DNA of 49,859 bases, taken from IMG/VR virus record IMGVR_UViG_3300010334_003180, positions 1-49,859 of that record; one strand, given 5' to 3'. This DNA comes from a virus. Both the position numbers and the translations under genes were made by a program. Below, one piece after another: positions 8,672-16,553 of this stretch; position 1 is the first letter of the stretch, and every line of letters starts with the position of its first letter. The notes beneath the pieces were generated by a model. The model saw only the letters and a program-made list of their open reading frames with translations, ran no database searches and had not been told where the DNA came from.

Positions 8672-10330
8672 ATGGGTATCTCAGATAGAAAGAGAAGTAT
8701 TGAAGTTCCAGTTAGTATAAATCTAGATTTAACACAAGAAACAAAACCAAACCAAGTAATTGTTCAAAACAATTTTAAGGGGGGTGATTTTGTTAGTAGA
8801 AAAAAATCAGGTAATATTATTGCGGGCTCAAAACTTAATGTGAATGGTCAAGGGATTTTTAATGTTAAAAATGGAGATAACCTTAACATTACAAAACATT
8901 TTCCTAAACCTAGTTCTATAAGTGAAGGTAATCCTCCGACTCCAACACCTACACCAACTATTACGCCAACACTTACTCCAACACTTACTCCAACTCAAAC
9001 TATAACACCAACACCAAGTATTACACCAACATTTATACCTACATACTCAATTGTGATTTTATCGTATAGTGCTACGATTTGCGGGGTACTAAATTGGAAT
9101 TTTAGTTCGTTAGGGGTTGGTGATGTAAAATGTTACTTTACTAAAGCCTTTAATCCTTTAGTCCAAGTAAATGGGTCTGAGTTTTATTATTATTCAAAGA
9201 TTGGTTTTAATGTTGGAACACAATTTTACAATTCATTTGGGATTCCGGAAATATTCACAGGTAATTATGTGTATGGACCTAATTCATACCCCTCAAATCC
9301 GGATATATATACACCACCTCTTTATGTCGTAACAGTTGTGGATGGTATAATAACAATAATAACAAATTTTGACGATATTCCTGCTTGTGGTACGTTTATT
9401 TGCCCTACCCCAACACCTACTCCAACAATAACACCTACATTAACACCAACACCAACACCTACGATTACTTCTACACCAACTACTACGCCAACTCCTACGG
9501 TTACTCCTACGGTTACGCCAACACTTACACCAACGAATACTTTAACTCCGACTCAAACACCAACGCCTACTCAAACAAGTACTAACACACCAACACCAAG
9601 TACTACACCTACAATGACACCTACAATGACACCTACAAATACAAACACACCAACACCTACACCTACGCCAACACTTACACCAACGAATACTTTAACTCCG
9701 ACTCAAACACCTACACCTACACTTACTAAAACACCTACACCTACACCGACATTAAATCCGTGCCCAAATTGTACGGTACAGGATATAACAATTGGGACTC
9801 AAACGTGGTCAAAATGTAATTTAGATGTAACAACTTATCGTAACGGTGATGTAATTCCTCAAGTTACTGACCAAACAACTTGGAATAATTTAACCACAGG
9901 TGCTTGGTGTTACTATAACAATGATTCGGTTACAGGAACAACTTACGGAAAATTATACAATTGGTATGCGGTAACTGACCCAAGAGGGTTGGCCCCAACC
10001 GGTTATCACATTCCTTCTGATACCGAATGGACAACTCTTGTAAATTATTTAGGAGGAATAAGTCCTGCTGGTGGAGCAATGAAAGAAACGGGTGGTTGTC
10101 ATTGGTTAACACCTAATCAGGCAACTAATTCTAGCGGATTTTCAGCGTTTGGTGGAGGAATACGTACAACATCCTTTAACCTTATTAATAATCAGGGATT
10201 ATGGTGGAGTTCAACAGACTTTATATTAACATTCGCTTATTACCGATATATTGCTTATAATAGTACTAATATCAATAGTAGTGTAATTAGTAAAGCTAAT
10301 GGACTCTCAGTGAGATTAATAAAAGATTAA
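8672..10330 (+). CDS. Thr/Pro-repeat adhesin with C-terminal FISUMP domain
   Basis: 552 aa, likely exposed on the virion. Order: N-terminal domain (1-88) with strand-rich [16 protein letters not shown]; short TPTPT linker (about 89-125); a globular insert with aromatic and Gly residues (126-243); a long TPTPT/TLTPT linker (about 244-364); and a C-terminal domain starting [16 protein letters not shown]. The last domain matches FISUMP (Fib_succ_major): [36 protein letters not shown] and the final [16 protein letters not shown] domains are typical of Bacteroidota and Fibrobacter surface proteins. It may bind host surfaces. No signal peptide is seen, as expected for a virion protein. A head fibre is possible, given its place between terL and portal. 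Confidence 0.85.
   Translation: MGISDRKRSIEVPVSINLDLTQETKPNQVIVQNNFKGGDFVSRKKSGNIIAGSKLNVNGQGIFNVKNGDNLNITKHFPKPSSISEGNPPTPTPTPTITPTLTPTLTPTQTITPTPSITPTFIPTYSIVILSYSATICGVLNWNFSSLGVGDVKCYFTKAFNPLVQVNGSEFYYYSKIGFNVGTQFYNSFGIPEIFTGNYVYGPNSYPSNPDIYTPPLYVVTVVDGIITIITNFDDIPACGTFICPTPTPTPTITPTLTPTPTPTITSTPTTTPTPTVTPTVTPTLTPTNTLTPTQTPTPTQTSTNTPTPSTTPTMTPTMTPTNTNTPTPTPTPTLTPTNTLTPTQTPTPTLTKTPTPTPTLNPCPNCTVQDITIGTQTWSKCNLDVTTYRNGDVIPQVTDQTTWNNLTTGAWCYYNNDSVTGTTYGKLYNWYAVTDPRGLAPTGYHIPSDTEWTTLVNYLGGISPAGGAMKETGGCHWLTPNQATNSSGFSAFGGGIRTTSFNLINNQGLWWSSTDFILTFAYYRYIAYNSTNINSSVISKANGLSVRLIKD
8935..9045 (+). repeat. short Thr-Pro codon repeat tract
   Basis: Tandem ACNCC(N)AC-type hexanucleotide units encode [10 protein letters not shown]-like sequence. 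It forms the first flexible linker of the adhesin and shares many short units with the longer tract downstream, so slippage or recombination between the tracts is possible. Confidence 0.8.
9405..9765 (+). repeat. long Thr-Pro repeat tract with 48-bp internal direct repeat
   Basis: About 360 bp of degenerate hexamer repeats encode alternating Thr-Pro with Leu, Ile, Asn or Gln. Within it a stretch of about 48 bp at 9514-9561 recurs exactly at 9664-9711, a 150-nt (50-codon) offset that keeps frame. This indicates recent in-frame duplication. Confidence 0.85.
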
Positions 10331-10396
10331 CTTTTTTATAACGGAACAATTTTAGAAATATTAACAACCGATAATTATGACGGAAGTGGAATGTAG
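10331..10396 (+). other. in-frame coding remnant after the adhesin stop
   Basis: Directly after the TAA at 10328-10330 the same frame stays open for 21 codons, ending in TAG at 10394-10396. It reads LFYNGTILEILTTDNYDGSG plus Met, which looks protein-like. It may be the old C-terminus left after the FISUMP end was acquired, or chance. Confidence 0.3.
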
Positions 10397-10406
10397 AATT
10401 ATCAAG

Positions 10407-10413
10407 TATTTAT
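10407..10413 (+). promoter_or_regulatory. TATTTAT box, putative phage late promoter
   Basis: AAGTATTTATATAAG, 29 nt upstream of the portal ATG at 10443, within the AT-rich gap after the adhesin. Confidence 0.45.
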
Positions 10414-10442
10414 ATAAGAAAAAATATAATTAAATTTATAAT

Positions 10443-12323
10443 ATGGAAAATAATCAAAATAACGATTTAACGGTTTGGCAGAGGTTATCAAGAGCCTTTG
10501 GTCCAAATTCCCTATTAAATCAAGACTACCCAACATATAAGCTTGACAAAAAAGAGTTATTAAAAACTACTTCTCAAGCCGAATATGAAAGAGAAAAATT
10601 ACAAGCTCAACAAACTTTTTATTTATCTAATCAATGGACTAAAATTGAAAGTAACTTATATACTCAAGCCGTTTATTATGAACCAACTCGTTTAGCTTCA
10701 TTCTATGATTACGAGTCAATGGAATATACCCCTGAAATATCAGCGGCGTTAGACATTTATGGTGAAGAATCAACAACTGTTGATGAGAATGGTTATATGT
10801 TACAAATTTATTCCGAATCAAAAAGAATAAAATCCATACTAGCCGATTTATTTAACAATGTATTAGATATCAATACAAACTTAACTATGTGGACAAGAAA
10901 TACTTGTAAATATGGTGATAACTTTGTTTATTTAAAATTGGATTCTGATAAAGGTATTGTTGGTTGTATGCAATTACCAAACATTGAAATTGAGCGTTTG
11001 GAAAGAGGTATGGCGGCCAAATCTGCAAATATTGAAGAACCTGCGGAAAATAAAGGACTAAGATTTAAATGGAAAGCCAAAGATATGGAGTTCAACTCTT
11101 GGGAGATTGCTCACTTTAGATTATTAGGTGATGACAGAAAACTCCCATACGGAACATCTATGTTAGAAAAAGCAAGACGTATTTGGAAACAATTATTGTT
11201 GTCTGAAGACGCGATGTTAATCTATAGAACATCAAGAGCCCCTGAAAGACGTGTATTCAAAGTATTCGTTGGGAATATGGATGATAAAGATGTTGAAGCG
11301 TATGTACAACGTGTGGCGAACAAATTTAAAAGAGACCAAGTTGTGGATTCTAAAACAGGTAATGTGGATATGAGATTTAATCAAATGGCCGTTGACCAAG
11401 ATTACTTTATTCCTGTTAGAGACCCAGCGGCCGCATCACCAATTGATACATTACCGGGAGCAACAAACTTATCTGAAATTGCCGATATCGAATATATCCA
11501 AAAGAAATTATTAACAGCACTTCGTGTTCCAAAAGCGTTCTTAGGTTTTGAGGAAACTGCTGGTGATGGTAAAAATTTATCTTTAATGGATATTCGTTTT
11601 GCAAGAACAATTAATAAAATTCAAAAATCTATGATTGCTGAATTAAATAAAATTGCAATCATTCATTTATTTCTATTAGGTTTTGAAGATGAATTATCAA
11701 ACTTTACACTAGCGTTAACAAACCCATCATCACAAGCCGATTTATTAAAAATTGAACTTTGGAAAGAAAAAATTGCGTTATACCAACAAGGTGTTGCAGC
11801 AATTGCGGGAATCGCTCCGGTATCTGTATCGTGGGCTAAGAAACATATTTTAGGATTCTCAGATGAGGAAATTAAACTTGATTTACAACAACAAAGAATT
11901 GAGATGGCTGTAGGAGCTGAATTAGCAAACACCGCAACTATTATTACTCATACGGGAATCTTTGATAATATTGATAAATTATACGGTAACGCTCCTTCAG
12001 GTACAACTGCAGGTGGAGCGGCACCGTCATCCCCACCACCACCTCCTGGTGGAGGAGGAGGCTTCGGAGGAGGAATGGAAAGTTTAGGTGGACCTGAACC
12101 GGGTGGAGCACCTGAAGCAGGAGCACCTGAAGCTCCGGCACCTGAAGCTCCGGCACCAGCACCGGGTGGTGAAGTAACTCCTGAGTCATTTAAGAGAGAT
12201 AATTTAAAAATTTTAGTTGAGAGTGCATCATTAACCGAAGATGAATCATACATTGATTTATCCAAAGGAAAAAATTCTTTAGGAGATATTGAAGAACAAT
12301 TAGGTAAACTTCTAAAAGATTAG
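10443..12323 (+). CDS. portal protein (gp20-like)
   Basis: 626 aa. The portal forms the dodecameric ring at the head vertex through which terminase packages DNA. The T4-like portal signature is clear: YEYTPEIS-like MEYTPEISAALDIYGEES, CKYGDNFVYLKL, PYGTSMLEKARRIWKQL, then RTSRAPERRVFKVFVGNM and VRVPKAFLG-like LRVPKAFLGFEE. The C-terminus is unusual: after the helical stem come a Pro/Gly stretch (PPPPPGGGGGFGGG, about 525-540) and an Ala-Pro-Glu linker (APEAPAPEAPAPAPGG), ending in a short helical tail. Such linkers also occur in the 2710 protein. Head-gene order after it (core, protease, scaffold, capsid) is the T4 order. Confidence 0.93.
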   Translation: MENNQNNDLTVWQRLSRAFGPNSLLNQDYPTYKLDKKELLKTTSQAEYEREKLQAQQTFYLSNQWTKIESNLYTQAVYYEPTRLASFYDYESMEYTPEISAALDIYGEESTTVDENGYMLQIYSESKRIKSILADLFNNVLDINTNLTMWTRNTCKYGDNFVYLKLDSDKGIVGCMQLPNIEIERLERGMAAKSANIEEPAENKGLRFKWKAKDMEFNSWEIAHFRLLGDDRKLPYGTSMLEKARRIWKQLLLSEDAMLIYRTSRAPERRVFKVFVGNMDDKDVEAYVQRVANKFKRDQVVDSKTGNVDMRFNQMAVDQDYFIPVRDPAAASPIDTLPGATNLSEIADIEYIQKKLLTALRVPKAFLGFEETAGDGKNLSLMDIRFARTINKIQKSMIAELNKIAIIHLFLLGFEDELSNFTLALTNPSSQADLLKIELWKEKIALYQQGVAAIAGIAPVSVSWAKKHILGFSDEEIKLDLQQQRIEMAVGAELANTATIITHTGIFDNIDKLYGNAPSGTTAGGAAPSSPPPPPGGGGGFGGGMESLGGPEPGGAPEAGAPEAPAPEAPAPAPGGEVTPESFKRDNLKILVESASLTEDESYIDLSKGKNSLGDIEEQLGKLLKD

Positions 12324-12324
12324 A

Positions 12325-12331
12325 TATTTAT
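12325..12331 (+). promoter_or_regulatory. TATTTAT box, putative phage late promoter
   Basis: GATATTTATAATAAAA begins at the portal stop region and ends 14 nt before the ATG at 12346. Confidence 0.4.
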
Positions 12332-12345
12332 AATAAAAATTAGAT

Positions 12346-13065
12346 ATGAAAAATTTTGGATTACTAAAATCAAGAATAGAAAATGTGTTATTAGAATCAT
12401 ACGCTAACGACACATTCAAAAACGAATTAAAAACATTTAAGAAACTTGTTATTGAAAATAAAAACATTTGCAAGTTGTTTTACTTATACGATGAATTGGG
12501 TTCTCCAAAATCATTAAGTGAATCTTACTGTAACGATTATATCAATGAGAGTATTAAACTTTACGAGAATACTGTAAACAAAATAAAACAATCGGATATC
12601 AACAAAATCGTTGCTTGGGTTGGAAATAAAAATGTTGAAAATAACTATACAGATATTGATACGTTATTCTCTAACGATGTTTTAACTATTGAATCTAAAA
12701 TCAAAAGTAGAAAAGTTATTTCAGAATCTCTTAAAAAATTACCAATCACAAAAACTGAAGGAATTGACCTACCATTATCAACTATGGTAAGTGTTGCAAA
12801 CAAAACTATCAAAAGTTATATTGATGGTTTAAATGAATCGGATAAAAAAGAATTAATTGATTTGTTATCAGAAGACGATTCAACATTGAATGAAAAATAT
12901 AATACAATCAAAGAAAGCGTGGTTACGAAACTAACGGAAATGAAAGATGCTAGCACTGATAAATCAATGCAAACAAGAATTGATGAAACTATTTCAAAAG
13001 TGATTTCTGAAAAATACGATAAACTTACGTACTTCAAACTTAAGAATCTTAAAGAGAATCTTTAA
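12346..13065 (+). CDS. probable prohead core protein, 239 aa
   Basis: Helical, Lys/Glu/Ser-rich protein without recognisable catalytic motifs. It starts MKNFGLLKSRIENVLLESY and continues in coiled-coil-like heptads to the end (KYDKLTYFKLKNLKENL). Between portal and protease, T4 carries the small core proteins gp67 and gp68, so position and composition suggest an internal core or scaffold role; sequence similarity to those is not evident by eye. An (I/L)xE-type site, LLE-S, lies near residues 15-18. Its stop overlaps the stop of the convergent bS21 gene by 3 nt. Confidence 0.6.
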   Translation: MKNFGLLKSRIENVLLESYANDTFKNELKTFKKLVIENKNICKLFYLYDELGSPKSLSESYCNDYINESIKLYENTVNKIKQSDINKIVAWVGNKNVENNYTDIDTLFSNDVLTIESKIKSRKVISESLKKLPITKTEGIDLPLSTMVSVANKTIKSYIDGLNESDKKELIDLLSEDDSTLNEKYNTIKESVVTKLTEMKDASTDKSMQTRIDETISKVISEKYDKLTYFKLKNLKENL

Positions 13066-13265
13066 TCATTATCAGAATTGAACTTTTTTTGGACATACTT
13101 AGCCTTAGAAAGTTCATTTCTCTTAATAACAGACTTCTTAACAAATTCCTTTCTTTTAAAAAGTTCCCCACTTTGACGAGTCTTAATAACTTTACTTTTA
13201 TAAAGTTTTAAAGCCTTTTCAATCGTTACGTTGTTATTTAGTTTTACTATTATCATATAATACAT
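13062..13265 (-). CDS. rpsU: ribosomal protein bS21 homologue
   Basis: 67 aa, basic, and the right size for bS21. It shows the family pattern IIVKLNNN (N-terminal strand), KALKLYKSKV, a Gly-Glu-Leu turn followed by KRKEFVKKSV, and a Lys-rich helix (KRNELSKAKYVQKKF), matching the KAL-x-R-K, ELR-R-x-F-x-KPS layout. bS21 binds the 30S platform near the 3' end of 16S rRNA and helps mRNA engagement. The start at 13265 is set by an AGGAGG 7 nt upstream; a second Met at 13256 is too far from it. This is a lone minus-strand gene inside the plus-strand head module, convergent with the core-protein gene. Confidence 0.85.
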   Translation of the reverse strand: MYYMIIVKLNNNVTIEKALKLYKSKVIKTRQSGELFKRKEFVKKSVIKRNELSKAKYVQKKFNSDND

Positions 13266-13272
13266 ATATCTT

Positions 13273-13278
13273 CCTCCT
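13273..13278 (-). promoter_or_regulatory. strong Shine-Dalgarno site of the bS21 gene
   Basis: AGGAGG on the minus strand, 7 nt from the ATG at 13265 (leader GTAGGAGGAAGATAT). It is the only full Shine-Dalgarno site I noticed; other genes have A/T-only leaders. Host Bacteroidota rpsU genes are known for an exceptional strong Shine-Dalgarno sequence used in autoregulation, so this site may serve the same control. Confidence 0.75.
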
Positions 13279-13289
13279 ACAAAAAAGTT

Positions 13290-13318
13290 TTGACATTACA
13301 CATAAAAATCCCTATTAT
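13290..13318 (+). promoter_or_regulatory. sigma70-like promoter candidate (TTGACA-N17-TATTAT)
   Basis: TTGACA at 13290-13295 and TATTAT at 13313-13318, spaced by exactly 17 bp, face the gene at 13351. This fits the general bacterial consensus but not the Bacteroidota one, and may be chance in AT-rich DNA. Confidence 0.3.
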
Positions 13319-13350
13319 TTTAAAAAATAAACGGGAAAATATGAAATTTA

Positions 13351-13821
13351 ATGAAAAAGGGAAAAACTTCTCTACTACACGGATTCAAAACAGCTAAAAT
13401 TGTATATGGAACGGTAGATTCAATCCAACTCAAATCTCTCTACTTAAACATACAAACTTGGGTCGAACCAATTTATGAATGTGATAATTGGACAAGAACA
13501 GTCCTTAACCTAAGTAGAAGTATCAAACACTCAATTTACGAGACAATAAACAAAAAAATTTTTGATGAAAAATTTATAGTAGATTTAGATTTAAGGTCCA
13601 GCGGACTAAATGTAAATAAAAAATCATTTATGAATCTTGAAATAAATTTTTACCTAATCCAAGAAGATATGGATTTTAAAGGAAATGAAATCAAAGAATC
13701 GTTACAACAAATTACACATCAAATTTTTAAAGATAATTTTTTAAACAATGAAAATTTTAATTTTTATCTAACCAAAAAGAGCAAATTAATAGAAGAATCG
13801 TTACAAACCGAGAATGTTTAA
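13351..13821 (+). CDS. hypothetical protein in head module, 156 aa
   Basis: Begins MKKGKTSLLHGFKTAKIVYG and has an alternating strand pattern (VDSIQLKSLYLNIQTWVEPIY; FIVDLDLRSSGLNV; FMNLEINFYLI) followed by a helical, Asn/Lys-rich tail. I do not recognise a family. It lies between the bS21 gene and the prohead protease, the position held by gp68 in T4, but the strand-rich profile differs from a simple core protein. An earlier ATG at 13341 is in another frame and gives only a short peptide. A sigma70-like promoter lies upstream. No Shine-Dalgarno site. Confidence 0.65.
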   Translation: MKKGKTSLLHGFKTAKIVYGTVDSIQLKSLYLNIQTWVEPIYECDNWTRTVLNLSRSIKHSIYETINKKIFDEKFIVDLDLRSSGLNVNKKSFMNLEINFYLIQEDMDFKGNEIKESLQQITHQIFKDNFLNNENFNFYLTKKSKLIEESLQTENV

Positions 13822-13828
13822 TATTTAT
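13822..13828 (+). promoter_or_regulatory. TATTTAT box, putative phage late promoter
   Basis: AATATTTATAAATAAAA starts at the upstream stop codon and ends 16 nt before the protease ATG at 13845. Confidence 0.45.
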
Positions 13829-13844
13829 AAATAAAACATTTGAA

Positions 13845-14570
13845 ATGAGTTTAAGAATATTACAACCGAACGAATCAGGAAAAGGTATATTAGTTGAATA
13901 CGATGCAGGGTATGTTAACCCAAATGATACTCGTAATGAAACTTTAATTAGAGAATCTAACGAAATGTTAGACCACTCAAAACCATTTGAATTTTATGCC
14001 GTATTACAAAAATATGACACCCCAAATAGAAATGGTAGAACATATCCTGAACGTATATTAAAAAGAGAGGCTGAGAACTATAAAAAAATGATTAAGAAGG
14101 GAACTGCTCTATCTGAGTTAAATCACCCTGAATCATCTCTAATCGATTTAGATAGAGTATCTCACGCAATCACTGAAGTATGGTGGGAAGGTAATGTCCT
14201 AATGGGTAAGATTAAATTACTTACTTCACCGGGATTCCACGAAAGAGGGATTGTGTCAACCAAAGGTGACTTAGCCGCTAACTACCTTAGACAAGGAGTT
14301 ACGTTAGGTATCTCTTCAAGAGGTGTAGGGTCACTTAAAAAAATTGGGGAACAAAATGAAGTACAGGATGATTTTGAATTAATCTGTTTTGACTTAGTAT
14401 CGTCACCTTCAACTCCGGGAGCATATCTATTCTTAAATAAAGATGACAAACATCTATACGATGAGAACTTAGAAGAAGAGAAAAAAATGAGTGTTGAAAG
14501 ACACGTTGGAGATTCCGGAAACAAATCGCTTGACTTAATGAAAAAATTAAACGATTATTTGGGATACTAA
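13845..14570 (+). CDS. prohead maturation protease (gp21-like)
   Basis: 241 aa serine protease of the herpes/HK97/T4 prohead protease fold. Visible catalytic elements: His94 in SELNHPESS, the nucleophile region GISSRG (Ser157/Ser158), and Asp183 in CFDLVSSPSTPGA as the likely third residue or substrate-pocket element. N-terminal FYAVLQKYDTPNRNGRTYP is the usual beta-strand opening of the family. It would cleave scaffold, core and the N-terminus of the capsid protein after small acidic motifs, as T4 gp21 does after (I/L)xE. A matching INE-A site occurs in the capsid protein at residue 60. It stands between core and scaffold genes as in T4. Confidence 0.9.
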   Translation: MSLRILQPNESGKGILVEYDAGYVNPNDTRNETLIRESNEMLDHSKPFEFYAVLQKYDTPNRNGRTYPERILKREAENYKKMIKKGTALSELNHPESSLIDLDRVSHAITEVWWEGNVLMGKIKLLTSPGFHERGIVSTKGDLAANYLRQGVTLGISSRGVGSLKKIGEQNEVQDDFELICFDLVSSPSTPGAYLFLNKDDKHLYDENLEEEKKMSVERHVGDSGNKSLDLMKKLNDYLGY

Positions 14571-14584
14571 ATAAATAACAAAAA

Positions 14585-14794
14585 ATGGAAGAAAAGTATT
14601 TTATCGCAAAAGTTACCTTAGATTCAGTTGATAACGAATCAGGAAAGATTAAAAAAATGAGAGAAGAAAAATTAGTAAGTGGTTACAACCCTACTGATGT
14701 AGAGGCTAAAGTTACTAAAGTTTTTGAACATTACACAATGGAGTGGAGAATCACATCAATTGTTGAAAGTAAAATCGACGAAGTTATTGAGTAA
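14585..14794 (+). CDS. small phage protein, DUF4494-like, 69 aa
   Basis: Starts MEEKYFIAKVTLDSVDNESG and continues with KLVSGYNPTDVEAKVTKVFE and a final strand WRITSIVESK. This layout (strand-strand with a Gly hairpin, 'A/G-x-x-PTEAE' helix, strand) resembles DUF4494, a small domain found mostly in phages of Bacteroidota. The role is unknown. It is 14 nt downstream of the protease and followed by a strong terminator, so it is the last gene of that unit. Confidence 0.7.
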   Translation: MEEKYFIAKVTLDSVDNESGKIKKMREEKLVSGYNPTDVEAKVTKVFEHYTMEWRITSIVESKIDEVIE

Positions 14795-14815
14795 TTAAAA
14801 TCTTAATTATTAAAT

Positions 14816-14843
14816 AAAAGAGGACTATATGTCCTCTTTTTTT
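14816..14843 (+). terminator. rho-independent terminator, 10-bp stem with TATAT loop
   Basis: AAAAGAGGAC (14816-14825), loop TATAT, GTCCTCTTTT (14831-14840), followed by further T. The stem is perfect. It closes the protease unit before the scaffold/capsid unit. Confidence 0.9.
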
Positions 14844-14864
14844 ATGCTTTTTATTTTATGGTGA

Positions 14865-14871
14865 TATTTAT
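14865..14871 (+). promoter_or_regulatory. TATTTAT box, putative phage late promoter (distal)
   Basis: TGATATTTATCAATG, 90 nt before the scaffold ATG. It is the first of two boxes in the 14795-14961 gap; a hairpin at 14899-14919 lies between them. Confidence 0.3.
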
Positions 14872-14898
14872 CAATGTATAAAAAACCTAATGTGATTT

Positions 14899-14919
14899 AA
14901 GTTTAATTTAAACTTTTTT
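14899..14919 (+). terminator. weak AT hairpin with T-tract
   Basis: AAGTTTA-ATT-TAAACTT palindrome followed by T residues. It may be a second terminator insulating the proximal scaffold promoter, though a stem almost only of A/T pairs is weak. Confidence 0.35.
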
Positions 14920-14931
14920 CATATTGGGAGA

Positions 14932-14938
14932 TATTTAT
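14932..14938 (+). promoter_or_regulatory. TATTTAT box, putative phage late promoter (scaffold/capsid)
   Basis: AGATATTTATATATTAAAA, 23 nt before the scaffold ATG at 14962. With terminators at 14816-14843 and 18424-18450 it would define a scaffold-capsid unit. Confidence 0.5.
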
Positions 14939-14961
14939 ATATTAAAAACTATATAAAAACA

Positions 14962-16518
14962 ATGGCAAAAGAAAAATCTTTAGTTGAAGAGGCTATCATC
15001 CAAATGAAAAATTTGGAAGAAGCGGTAGCTGAAAACGCAAAAGGAATACTTGCTTCTACTATGAAACAAGAAATCAAAGACCTAGTAAAAGAATCTCTAA
15101 CTGAACAAGCAGATGATGAGGTTGAAACTGATGACGTTGAAATGGAAGGACCTGAAGGTTCTGAGGATATCGCCGATATTAAATTTGGTGATGATGCAGA
15201 AGATGACGGTGACGAAATTGATACTGATGATACTGACGACTCAGATGAAGACGGTGACGACGAAGAAGATATGGACGACGAAGACACTATCGACTTAACT
15301 GATGCTGACGATGAAGAAGTACTTAGAGTATTTCAACTTATGGGACCGGATGATAACATTGTTGTTACAAAAGACGACAAAGGAAACACTCACTTAAAAG
15401 ATGAGGGAACCGGTAAAGAGTATATGATTGTTGGTGAAGGTGAAGAAGAAGAAATGGACGAGTCTTGGGAAGAAATGGATGAAGACGATATGGATGAAGA
15501 CGATATGGATGGTGAAACTATCGAAAGTATTGTTGAAAGAATGTTTAGTTCTGATGATGAAGATATGGACGACGAAGACGAAGAATGGGGTGGAAATGAC
15601 CACGATTTTAAAAGACGTGATGGACACTACAAAGATTTTGAAATGGATGAAGAAGATGATATGGACGATGAAATCGTTTATGAAATCGAAATGGATGATG
15701 AAGAGGATGAAGAAGAGATGGATGAATCTATCTACGAATCTGAATCTAAAAAAATGTCTGTAAAACCTGTTGGTAAAAACATTGGAAATCCATCTAAATT
15801 CAAATACGACAAAAATCCAAGTTTAGGTGATGGTTTTGCAACTCCAACAAAGTTGAAACACGCTGACCACGCTAAACCTACAAGATTTACCGGAAAACCT
15901 AAATTTGAATATAAAGAAGGTGAAAACGCTGGTAATAAATTAGGTAAAAACAAAATGGTTAAAAAAGTTGAGTCTAAAGAAGAAGTAACAAAAAAACCTA
16001 TTGTGAAAAAATCTGAAACTAAAGAAGGAGTTCGTACTTTAGGTATGGGGTCTAATTTCAGAAAAGGTGGTTTACCTAAACCATTTGCTCATTCAAGTTT
16101 TAATGCGAATATTAAAGAAAGTTCTTCAAACAAAGAATTACAAATTCTTAGAGAAAAAAATGAAGAATACAGAAAAGCACTTAATGTTTTTAGAAGTAAA
16201 TTAAACGAGGTTGCGGTATTCAACTCAAACTTAGCTTACGCTACACGTTTGTTCACTGAACACTCAACATCAAAACAAGAAAAAATTAACATTTTAAGAA
16301 GATTTGATAGTGTTGAAACTATTAAAGAATCTAAAAATTTATATCAAGTTGTTAAAAACGAATTATCTGCAGGAACTAAAACTCAATCTATGAATGAGTC
16401 AATCGAGAGAACAATTGCAAAATCACCTTCTACAGGAGCAGTTAACTTAATTGAATCTAAAACATATGAGAATCCACAGTTCTTAAGAATGAAAGATTTA
16501 ATGACAAAAATAAAATAA
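14962..16518 (+). CDS. acidic prohead scaffold protein (gp22-like)
   Basis: 518 aa. The N-terminal helix (1-50) is followed by a very long Asp/Glu-rich region (about 50-260) with DDMDEDDMDGE-type runs, then a basic Lys/Pro region (about 260-390) and a helical C-terminus (ELQILREKNEEYRKALNVF; LNEVAVFNSNLAYATRLFTE) ending MKDLMTKIK. Position immediately before the capsid gene and after the protease equals T4 gp22, the major scaffolding core protein, whose C-terminal part also holds conserved helices. Abundant ExK and (I/L)xE sites would allow destruction by the prohead protease. The acidic bulk is longer than in gp22 (about 270 aa). Confidence 0.75.
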   Translation: MAKEKSLVEEAIIQMKNLEEAVAENAKGILASTMKQEIKDLVKESLTEQADDEVETDDVEMEGPEGSEDIADIKFGDDAEDDGDEIDTDDTDDSDEDGDDEEDMDDEDTIDLTDADDEEVLRVFQLMGPDDNIVVTKDDKGNTHLKDEGTGKEYMIVGEGEEEEMDESWEEMDEDDMDEDDMDGETIESIVERMFSSDDEDMDDEDEEWGGNDHDFKRRDGHYKDFEMDEEDDMDDEIVYEIEMDDEEDEEEMDESIYESESKKMSVKPVGKNIGNPSKFKYDKNPSLGDGFATPTKLKHADHAKPTRFTGKPKFEYKEGENAGNKLGKNKMVKKVESKEEVTKKPIVKKSETKEGVRTLGMGSNFRKGGLPKPFAHSSFNANIKESSSNKELQILREKNEEYRKALNVFRSKLNEVAVFNSNLAYATRLFTEHSTSKQEKINILRRFDSVETIKESKNLYQVVKNELSAGTKTQSMNESIERTIAKSPSTGAVNLIESKTYENPQFLRMKDLMTKIK

Positions 16519-16553
16519 AAATAAATAAATTAAAATTAATAAAAACCAAAAAA

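Noticed and set aside
8935-9765. Regular short repeats that might be taken for a CRISPR array
   Set aside because: They are in-frame hexamers encoding Thr-Pro linkers inside an open reading frame; there are no unique spacers of constant length.
8672-10440. Diversity-generating retroelement around the FISUMP adhesin
   Set aside because: No reverse transcriptase, accessory gene or template repeat is visible in the window; only the domain type is suggestive.
11948-12265. Pro/Gly-rich minus-strand open frames opposite the portal C-terminus
   Set aside because: They are shadows of the Gly/Pro/Ala linker codons of the portal gene.
14795-14961. Search for tRNA or small RNA genes in the longer intergenic gaps (14795-14961, 10331-10442, 18402-18504)
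   Set aside because: No cloverleaf with GTTC-type T-loop was seen; the gaps are explained by terminators, promoter boxes and AT-rich leaders.
14949-15287. Serine-rich minus-strand open frame opposite the scaffold gene
   Set aside because: It is the antisense of GAT/GAC/GAA-rich codons for Asp/Glu; it has no promoter and no independent motif.
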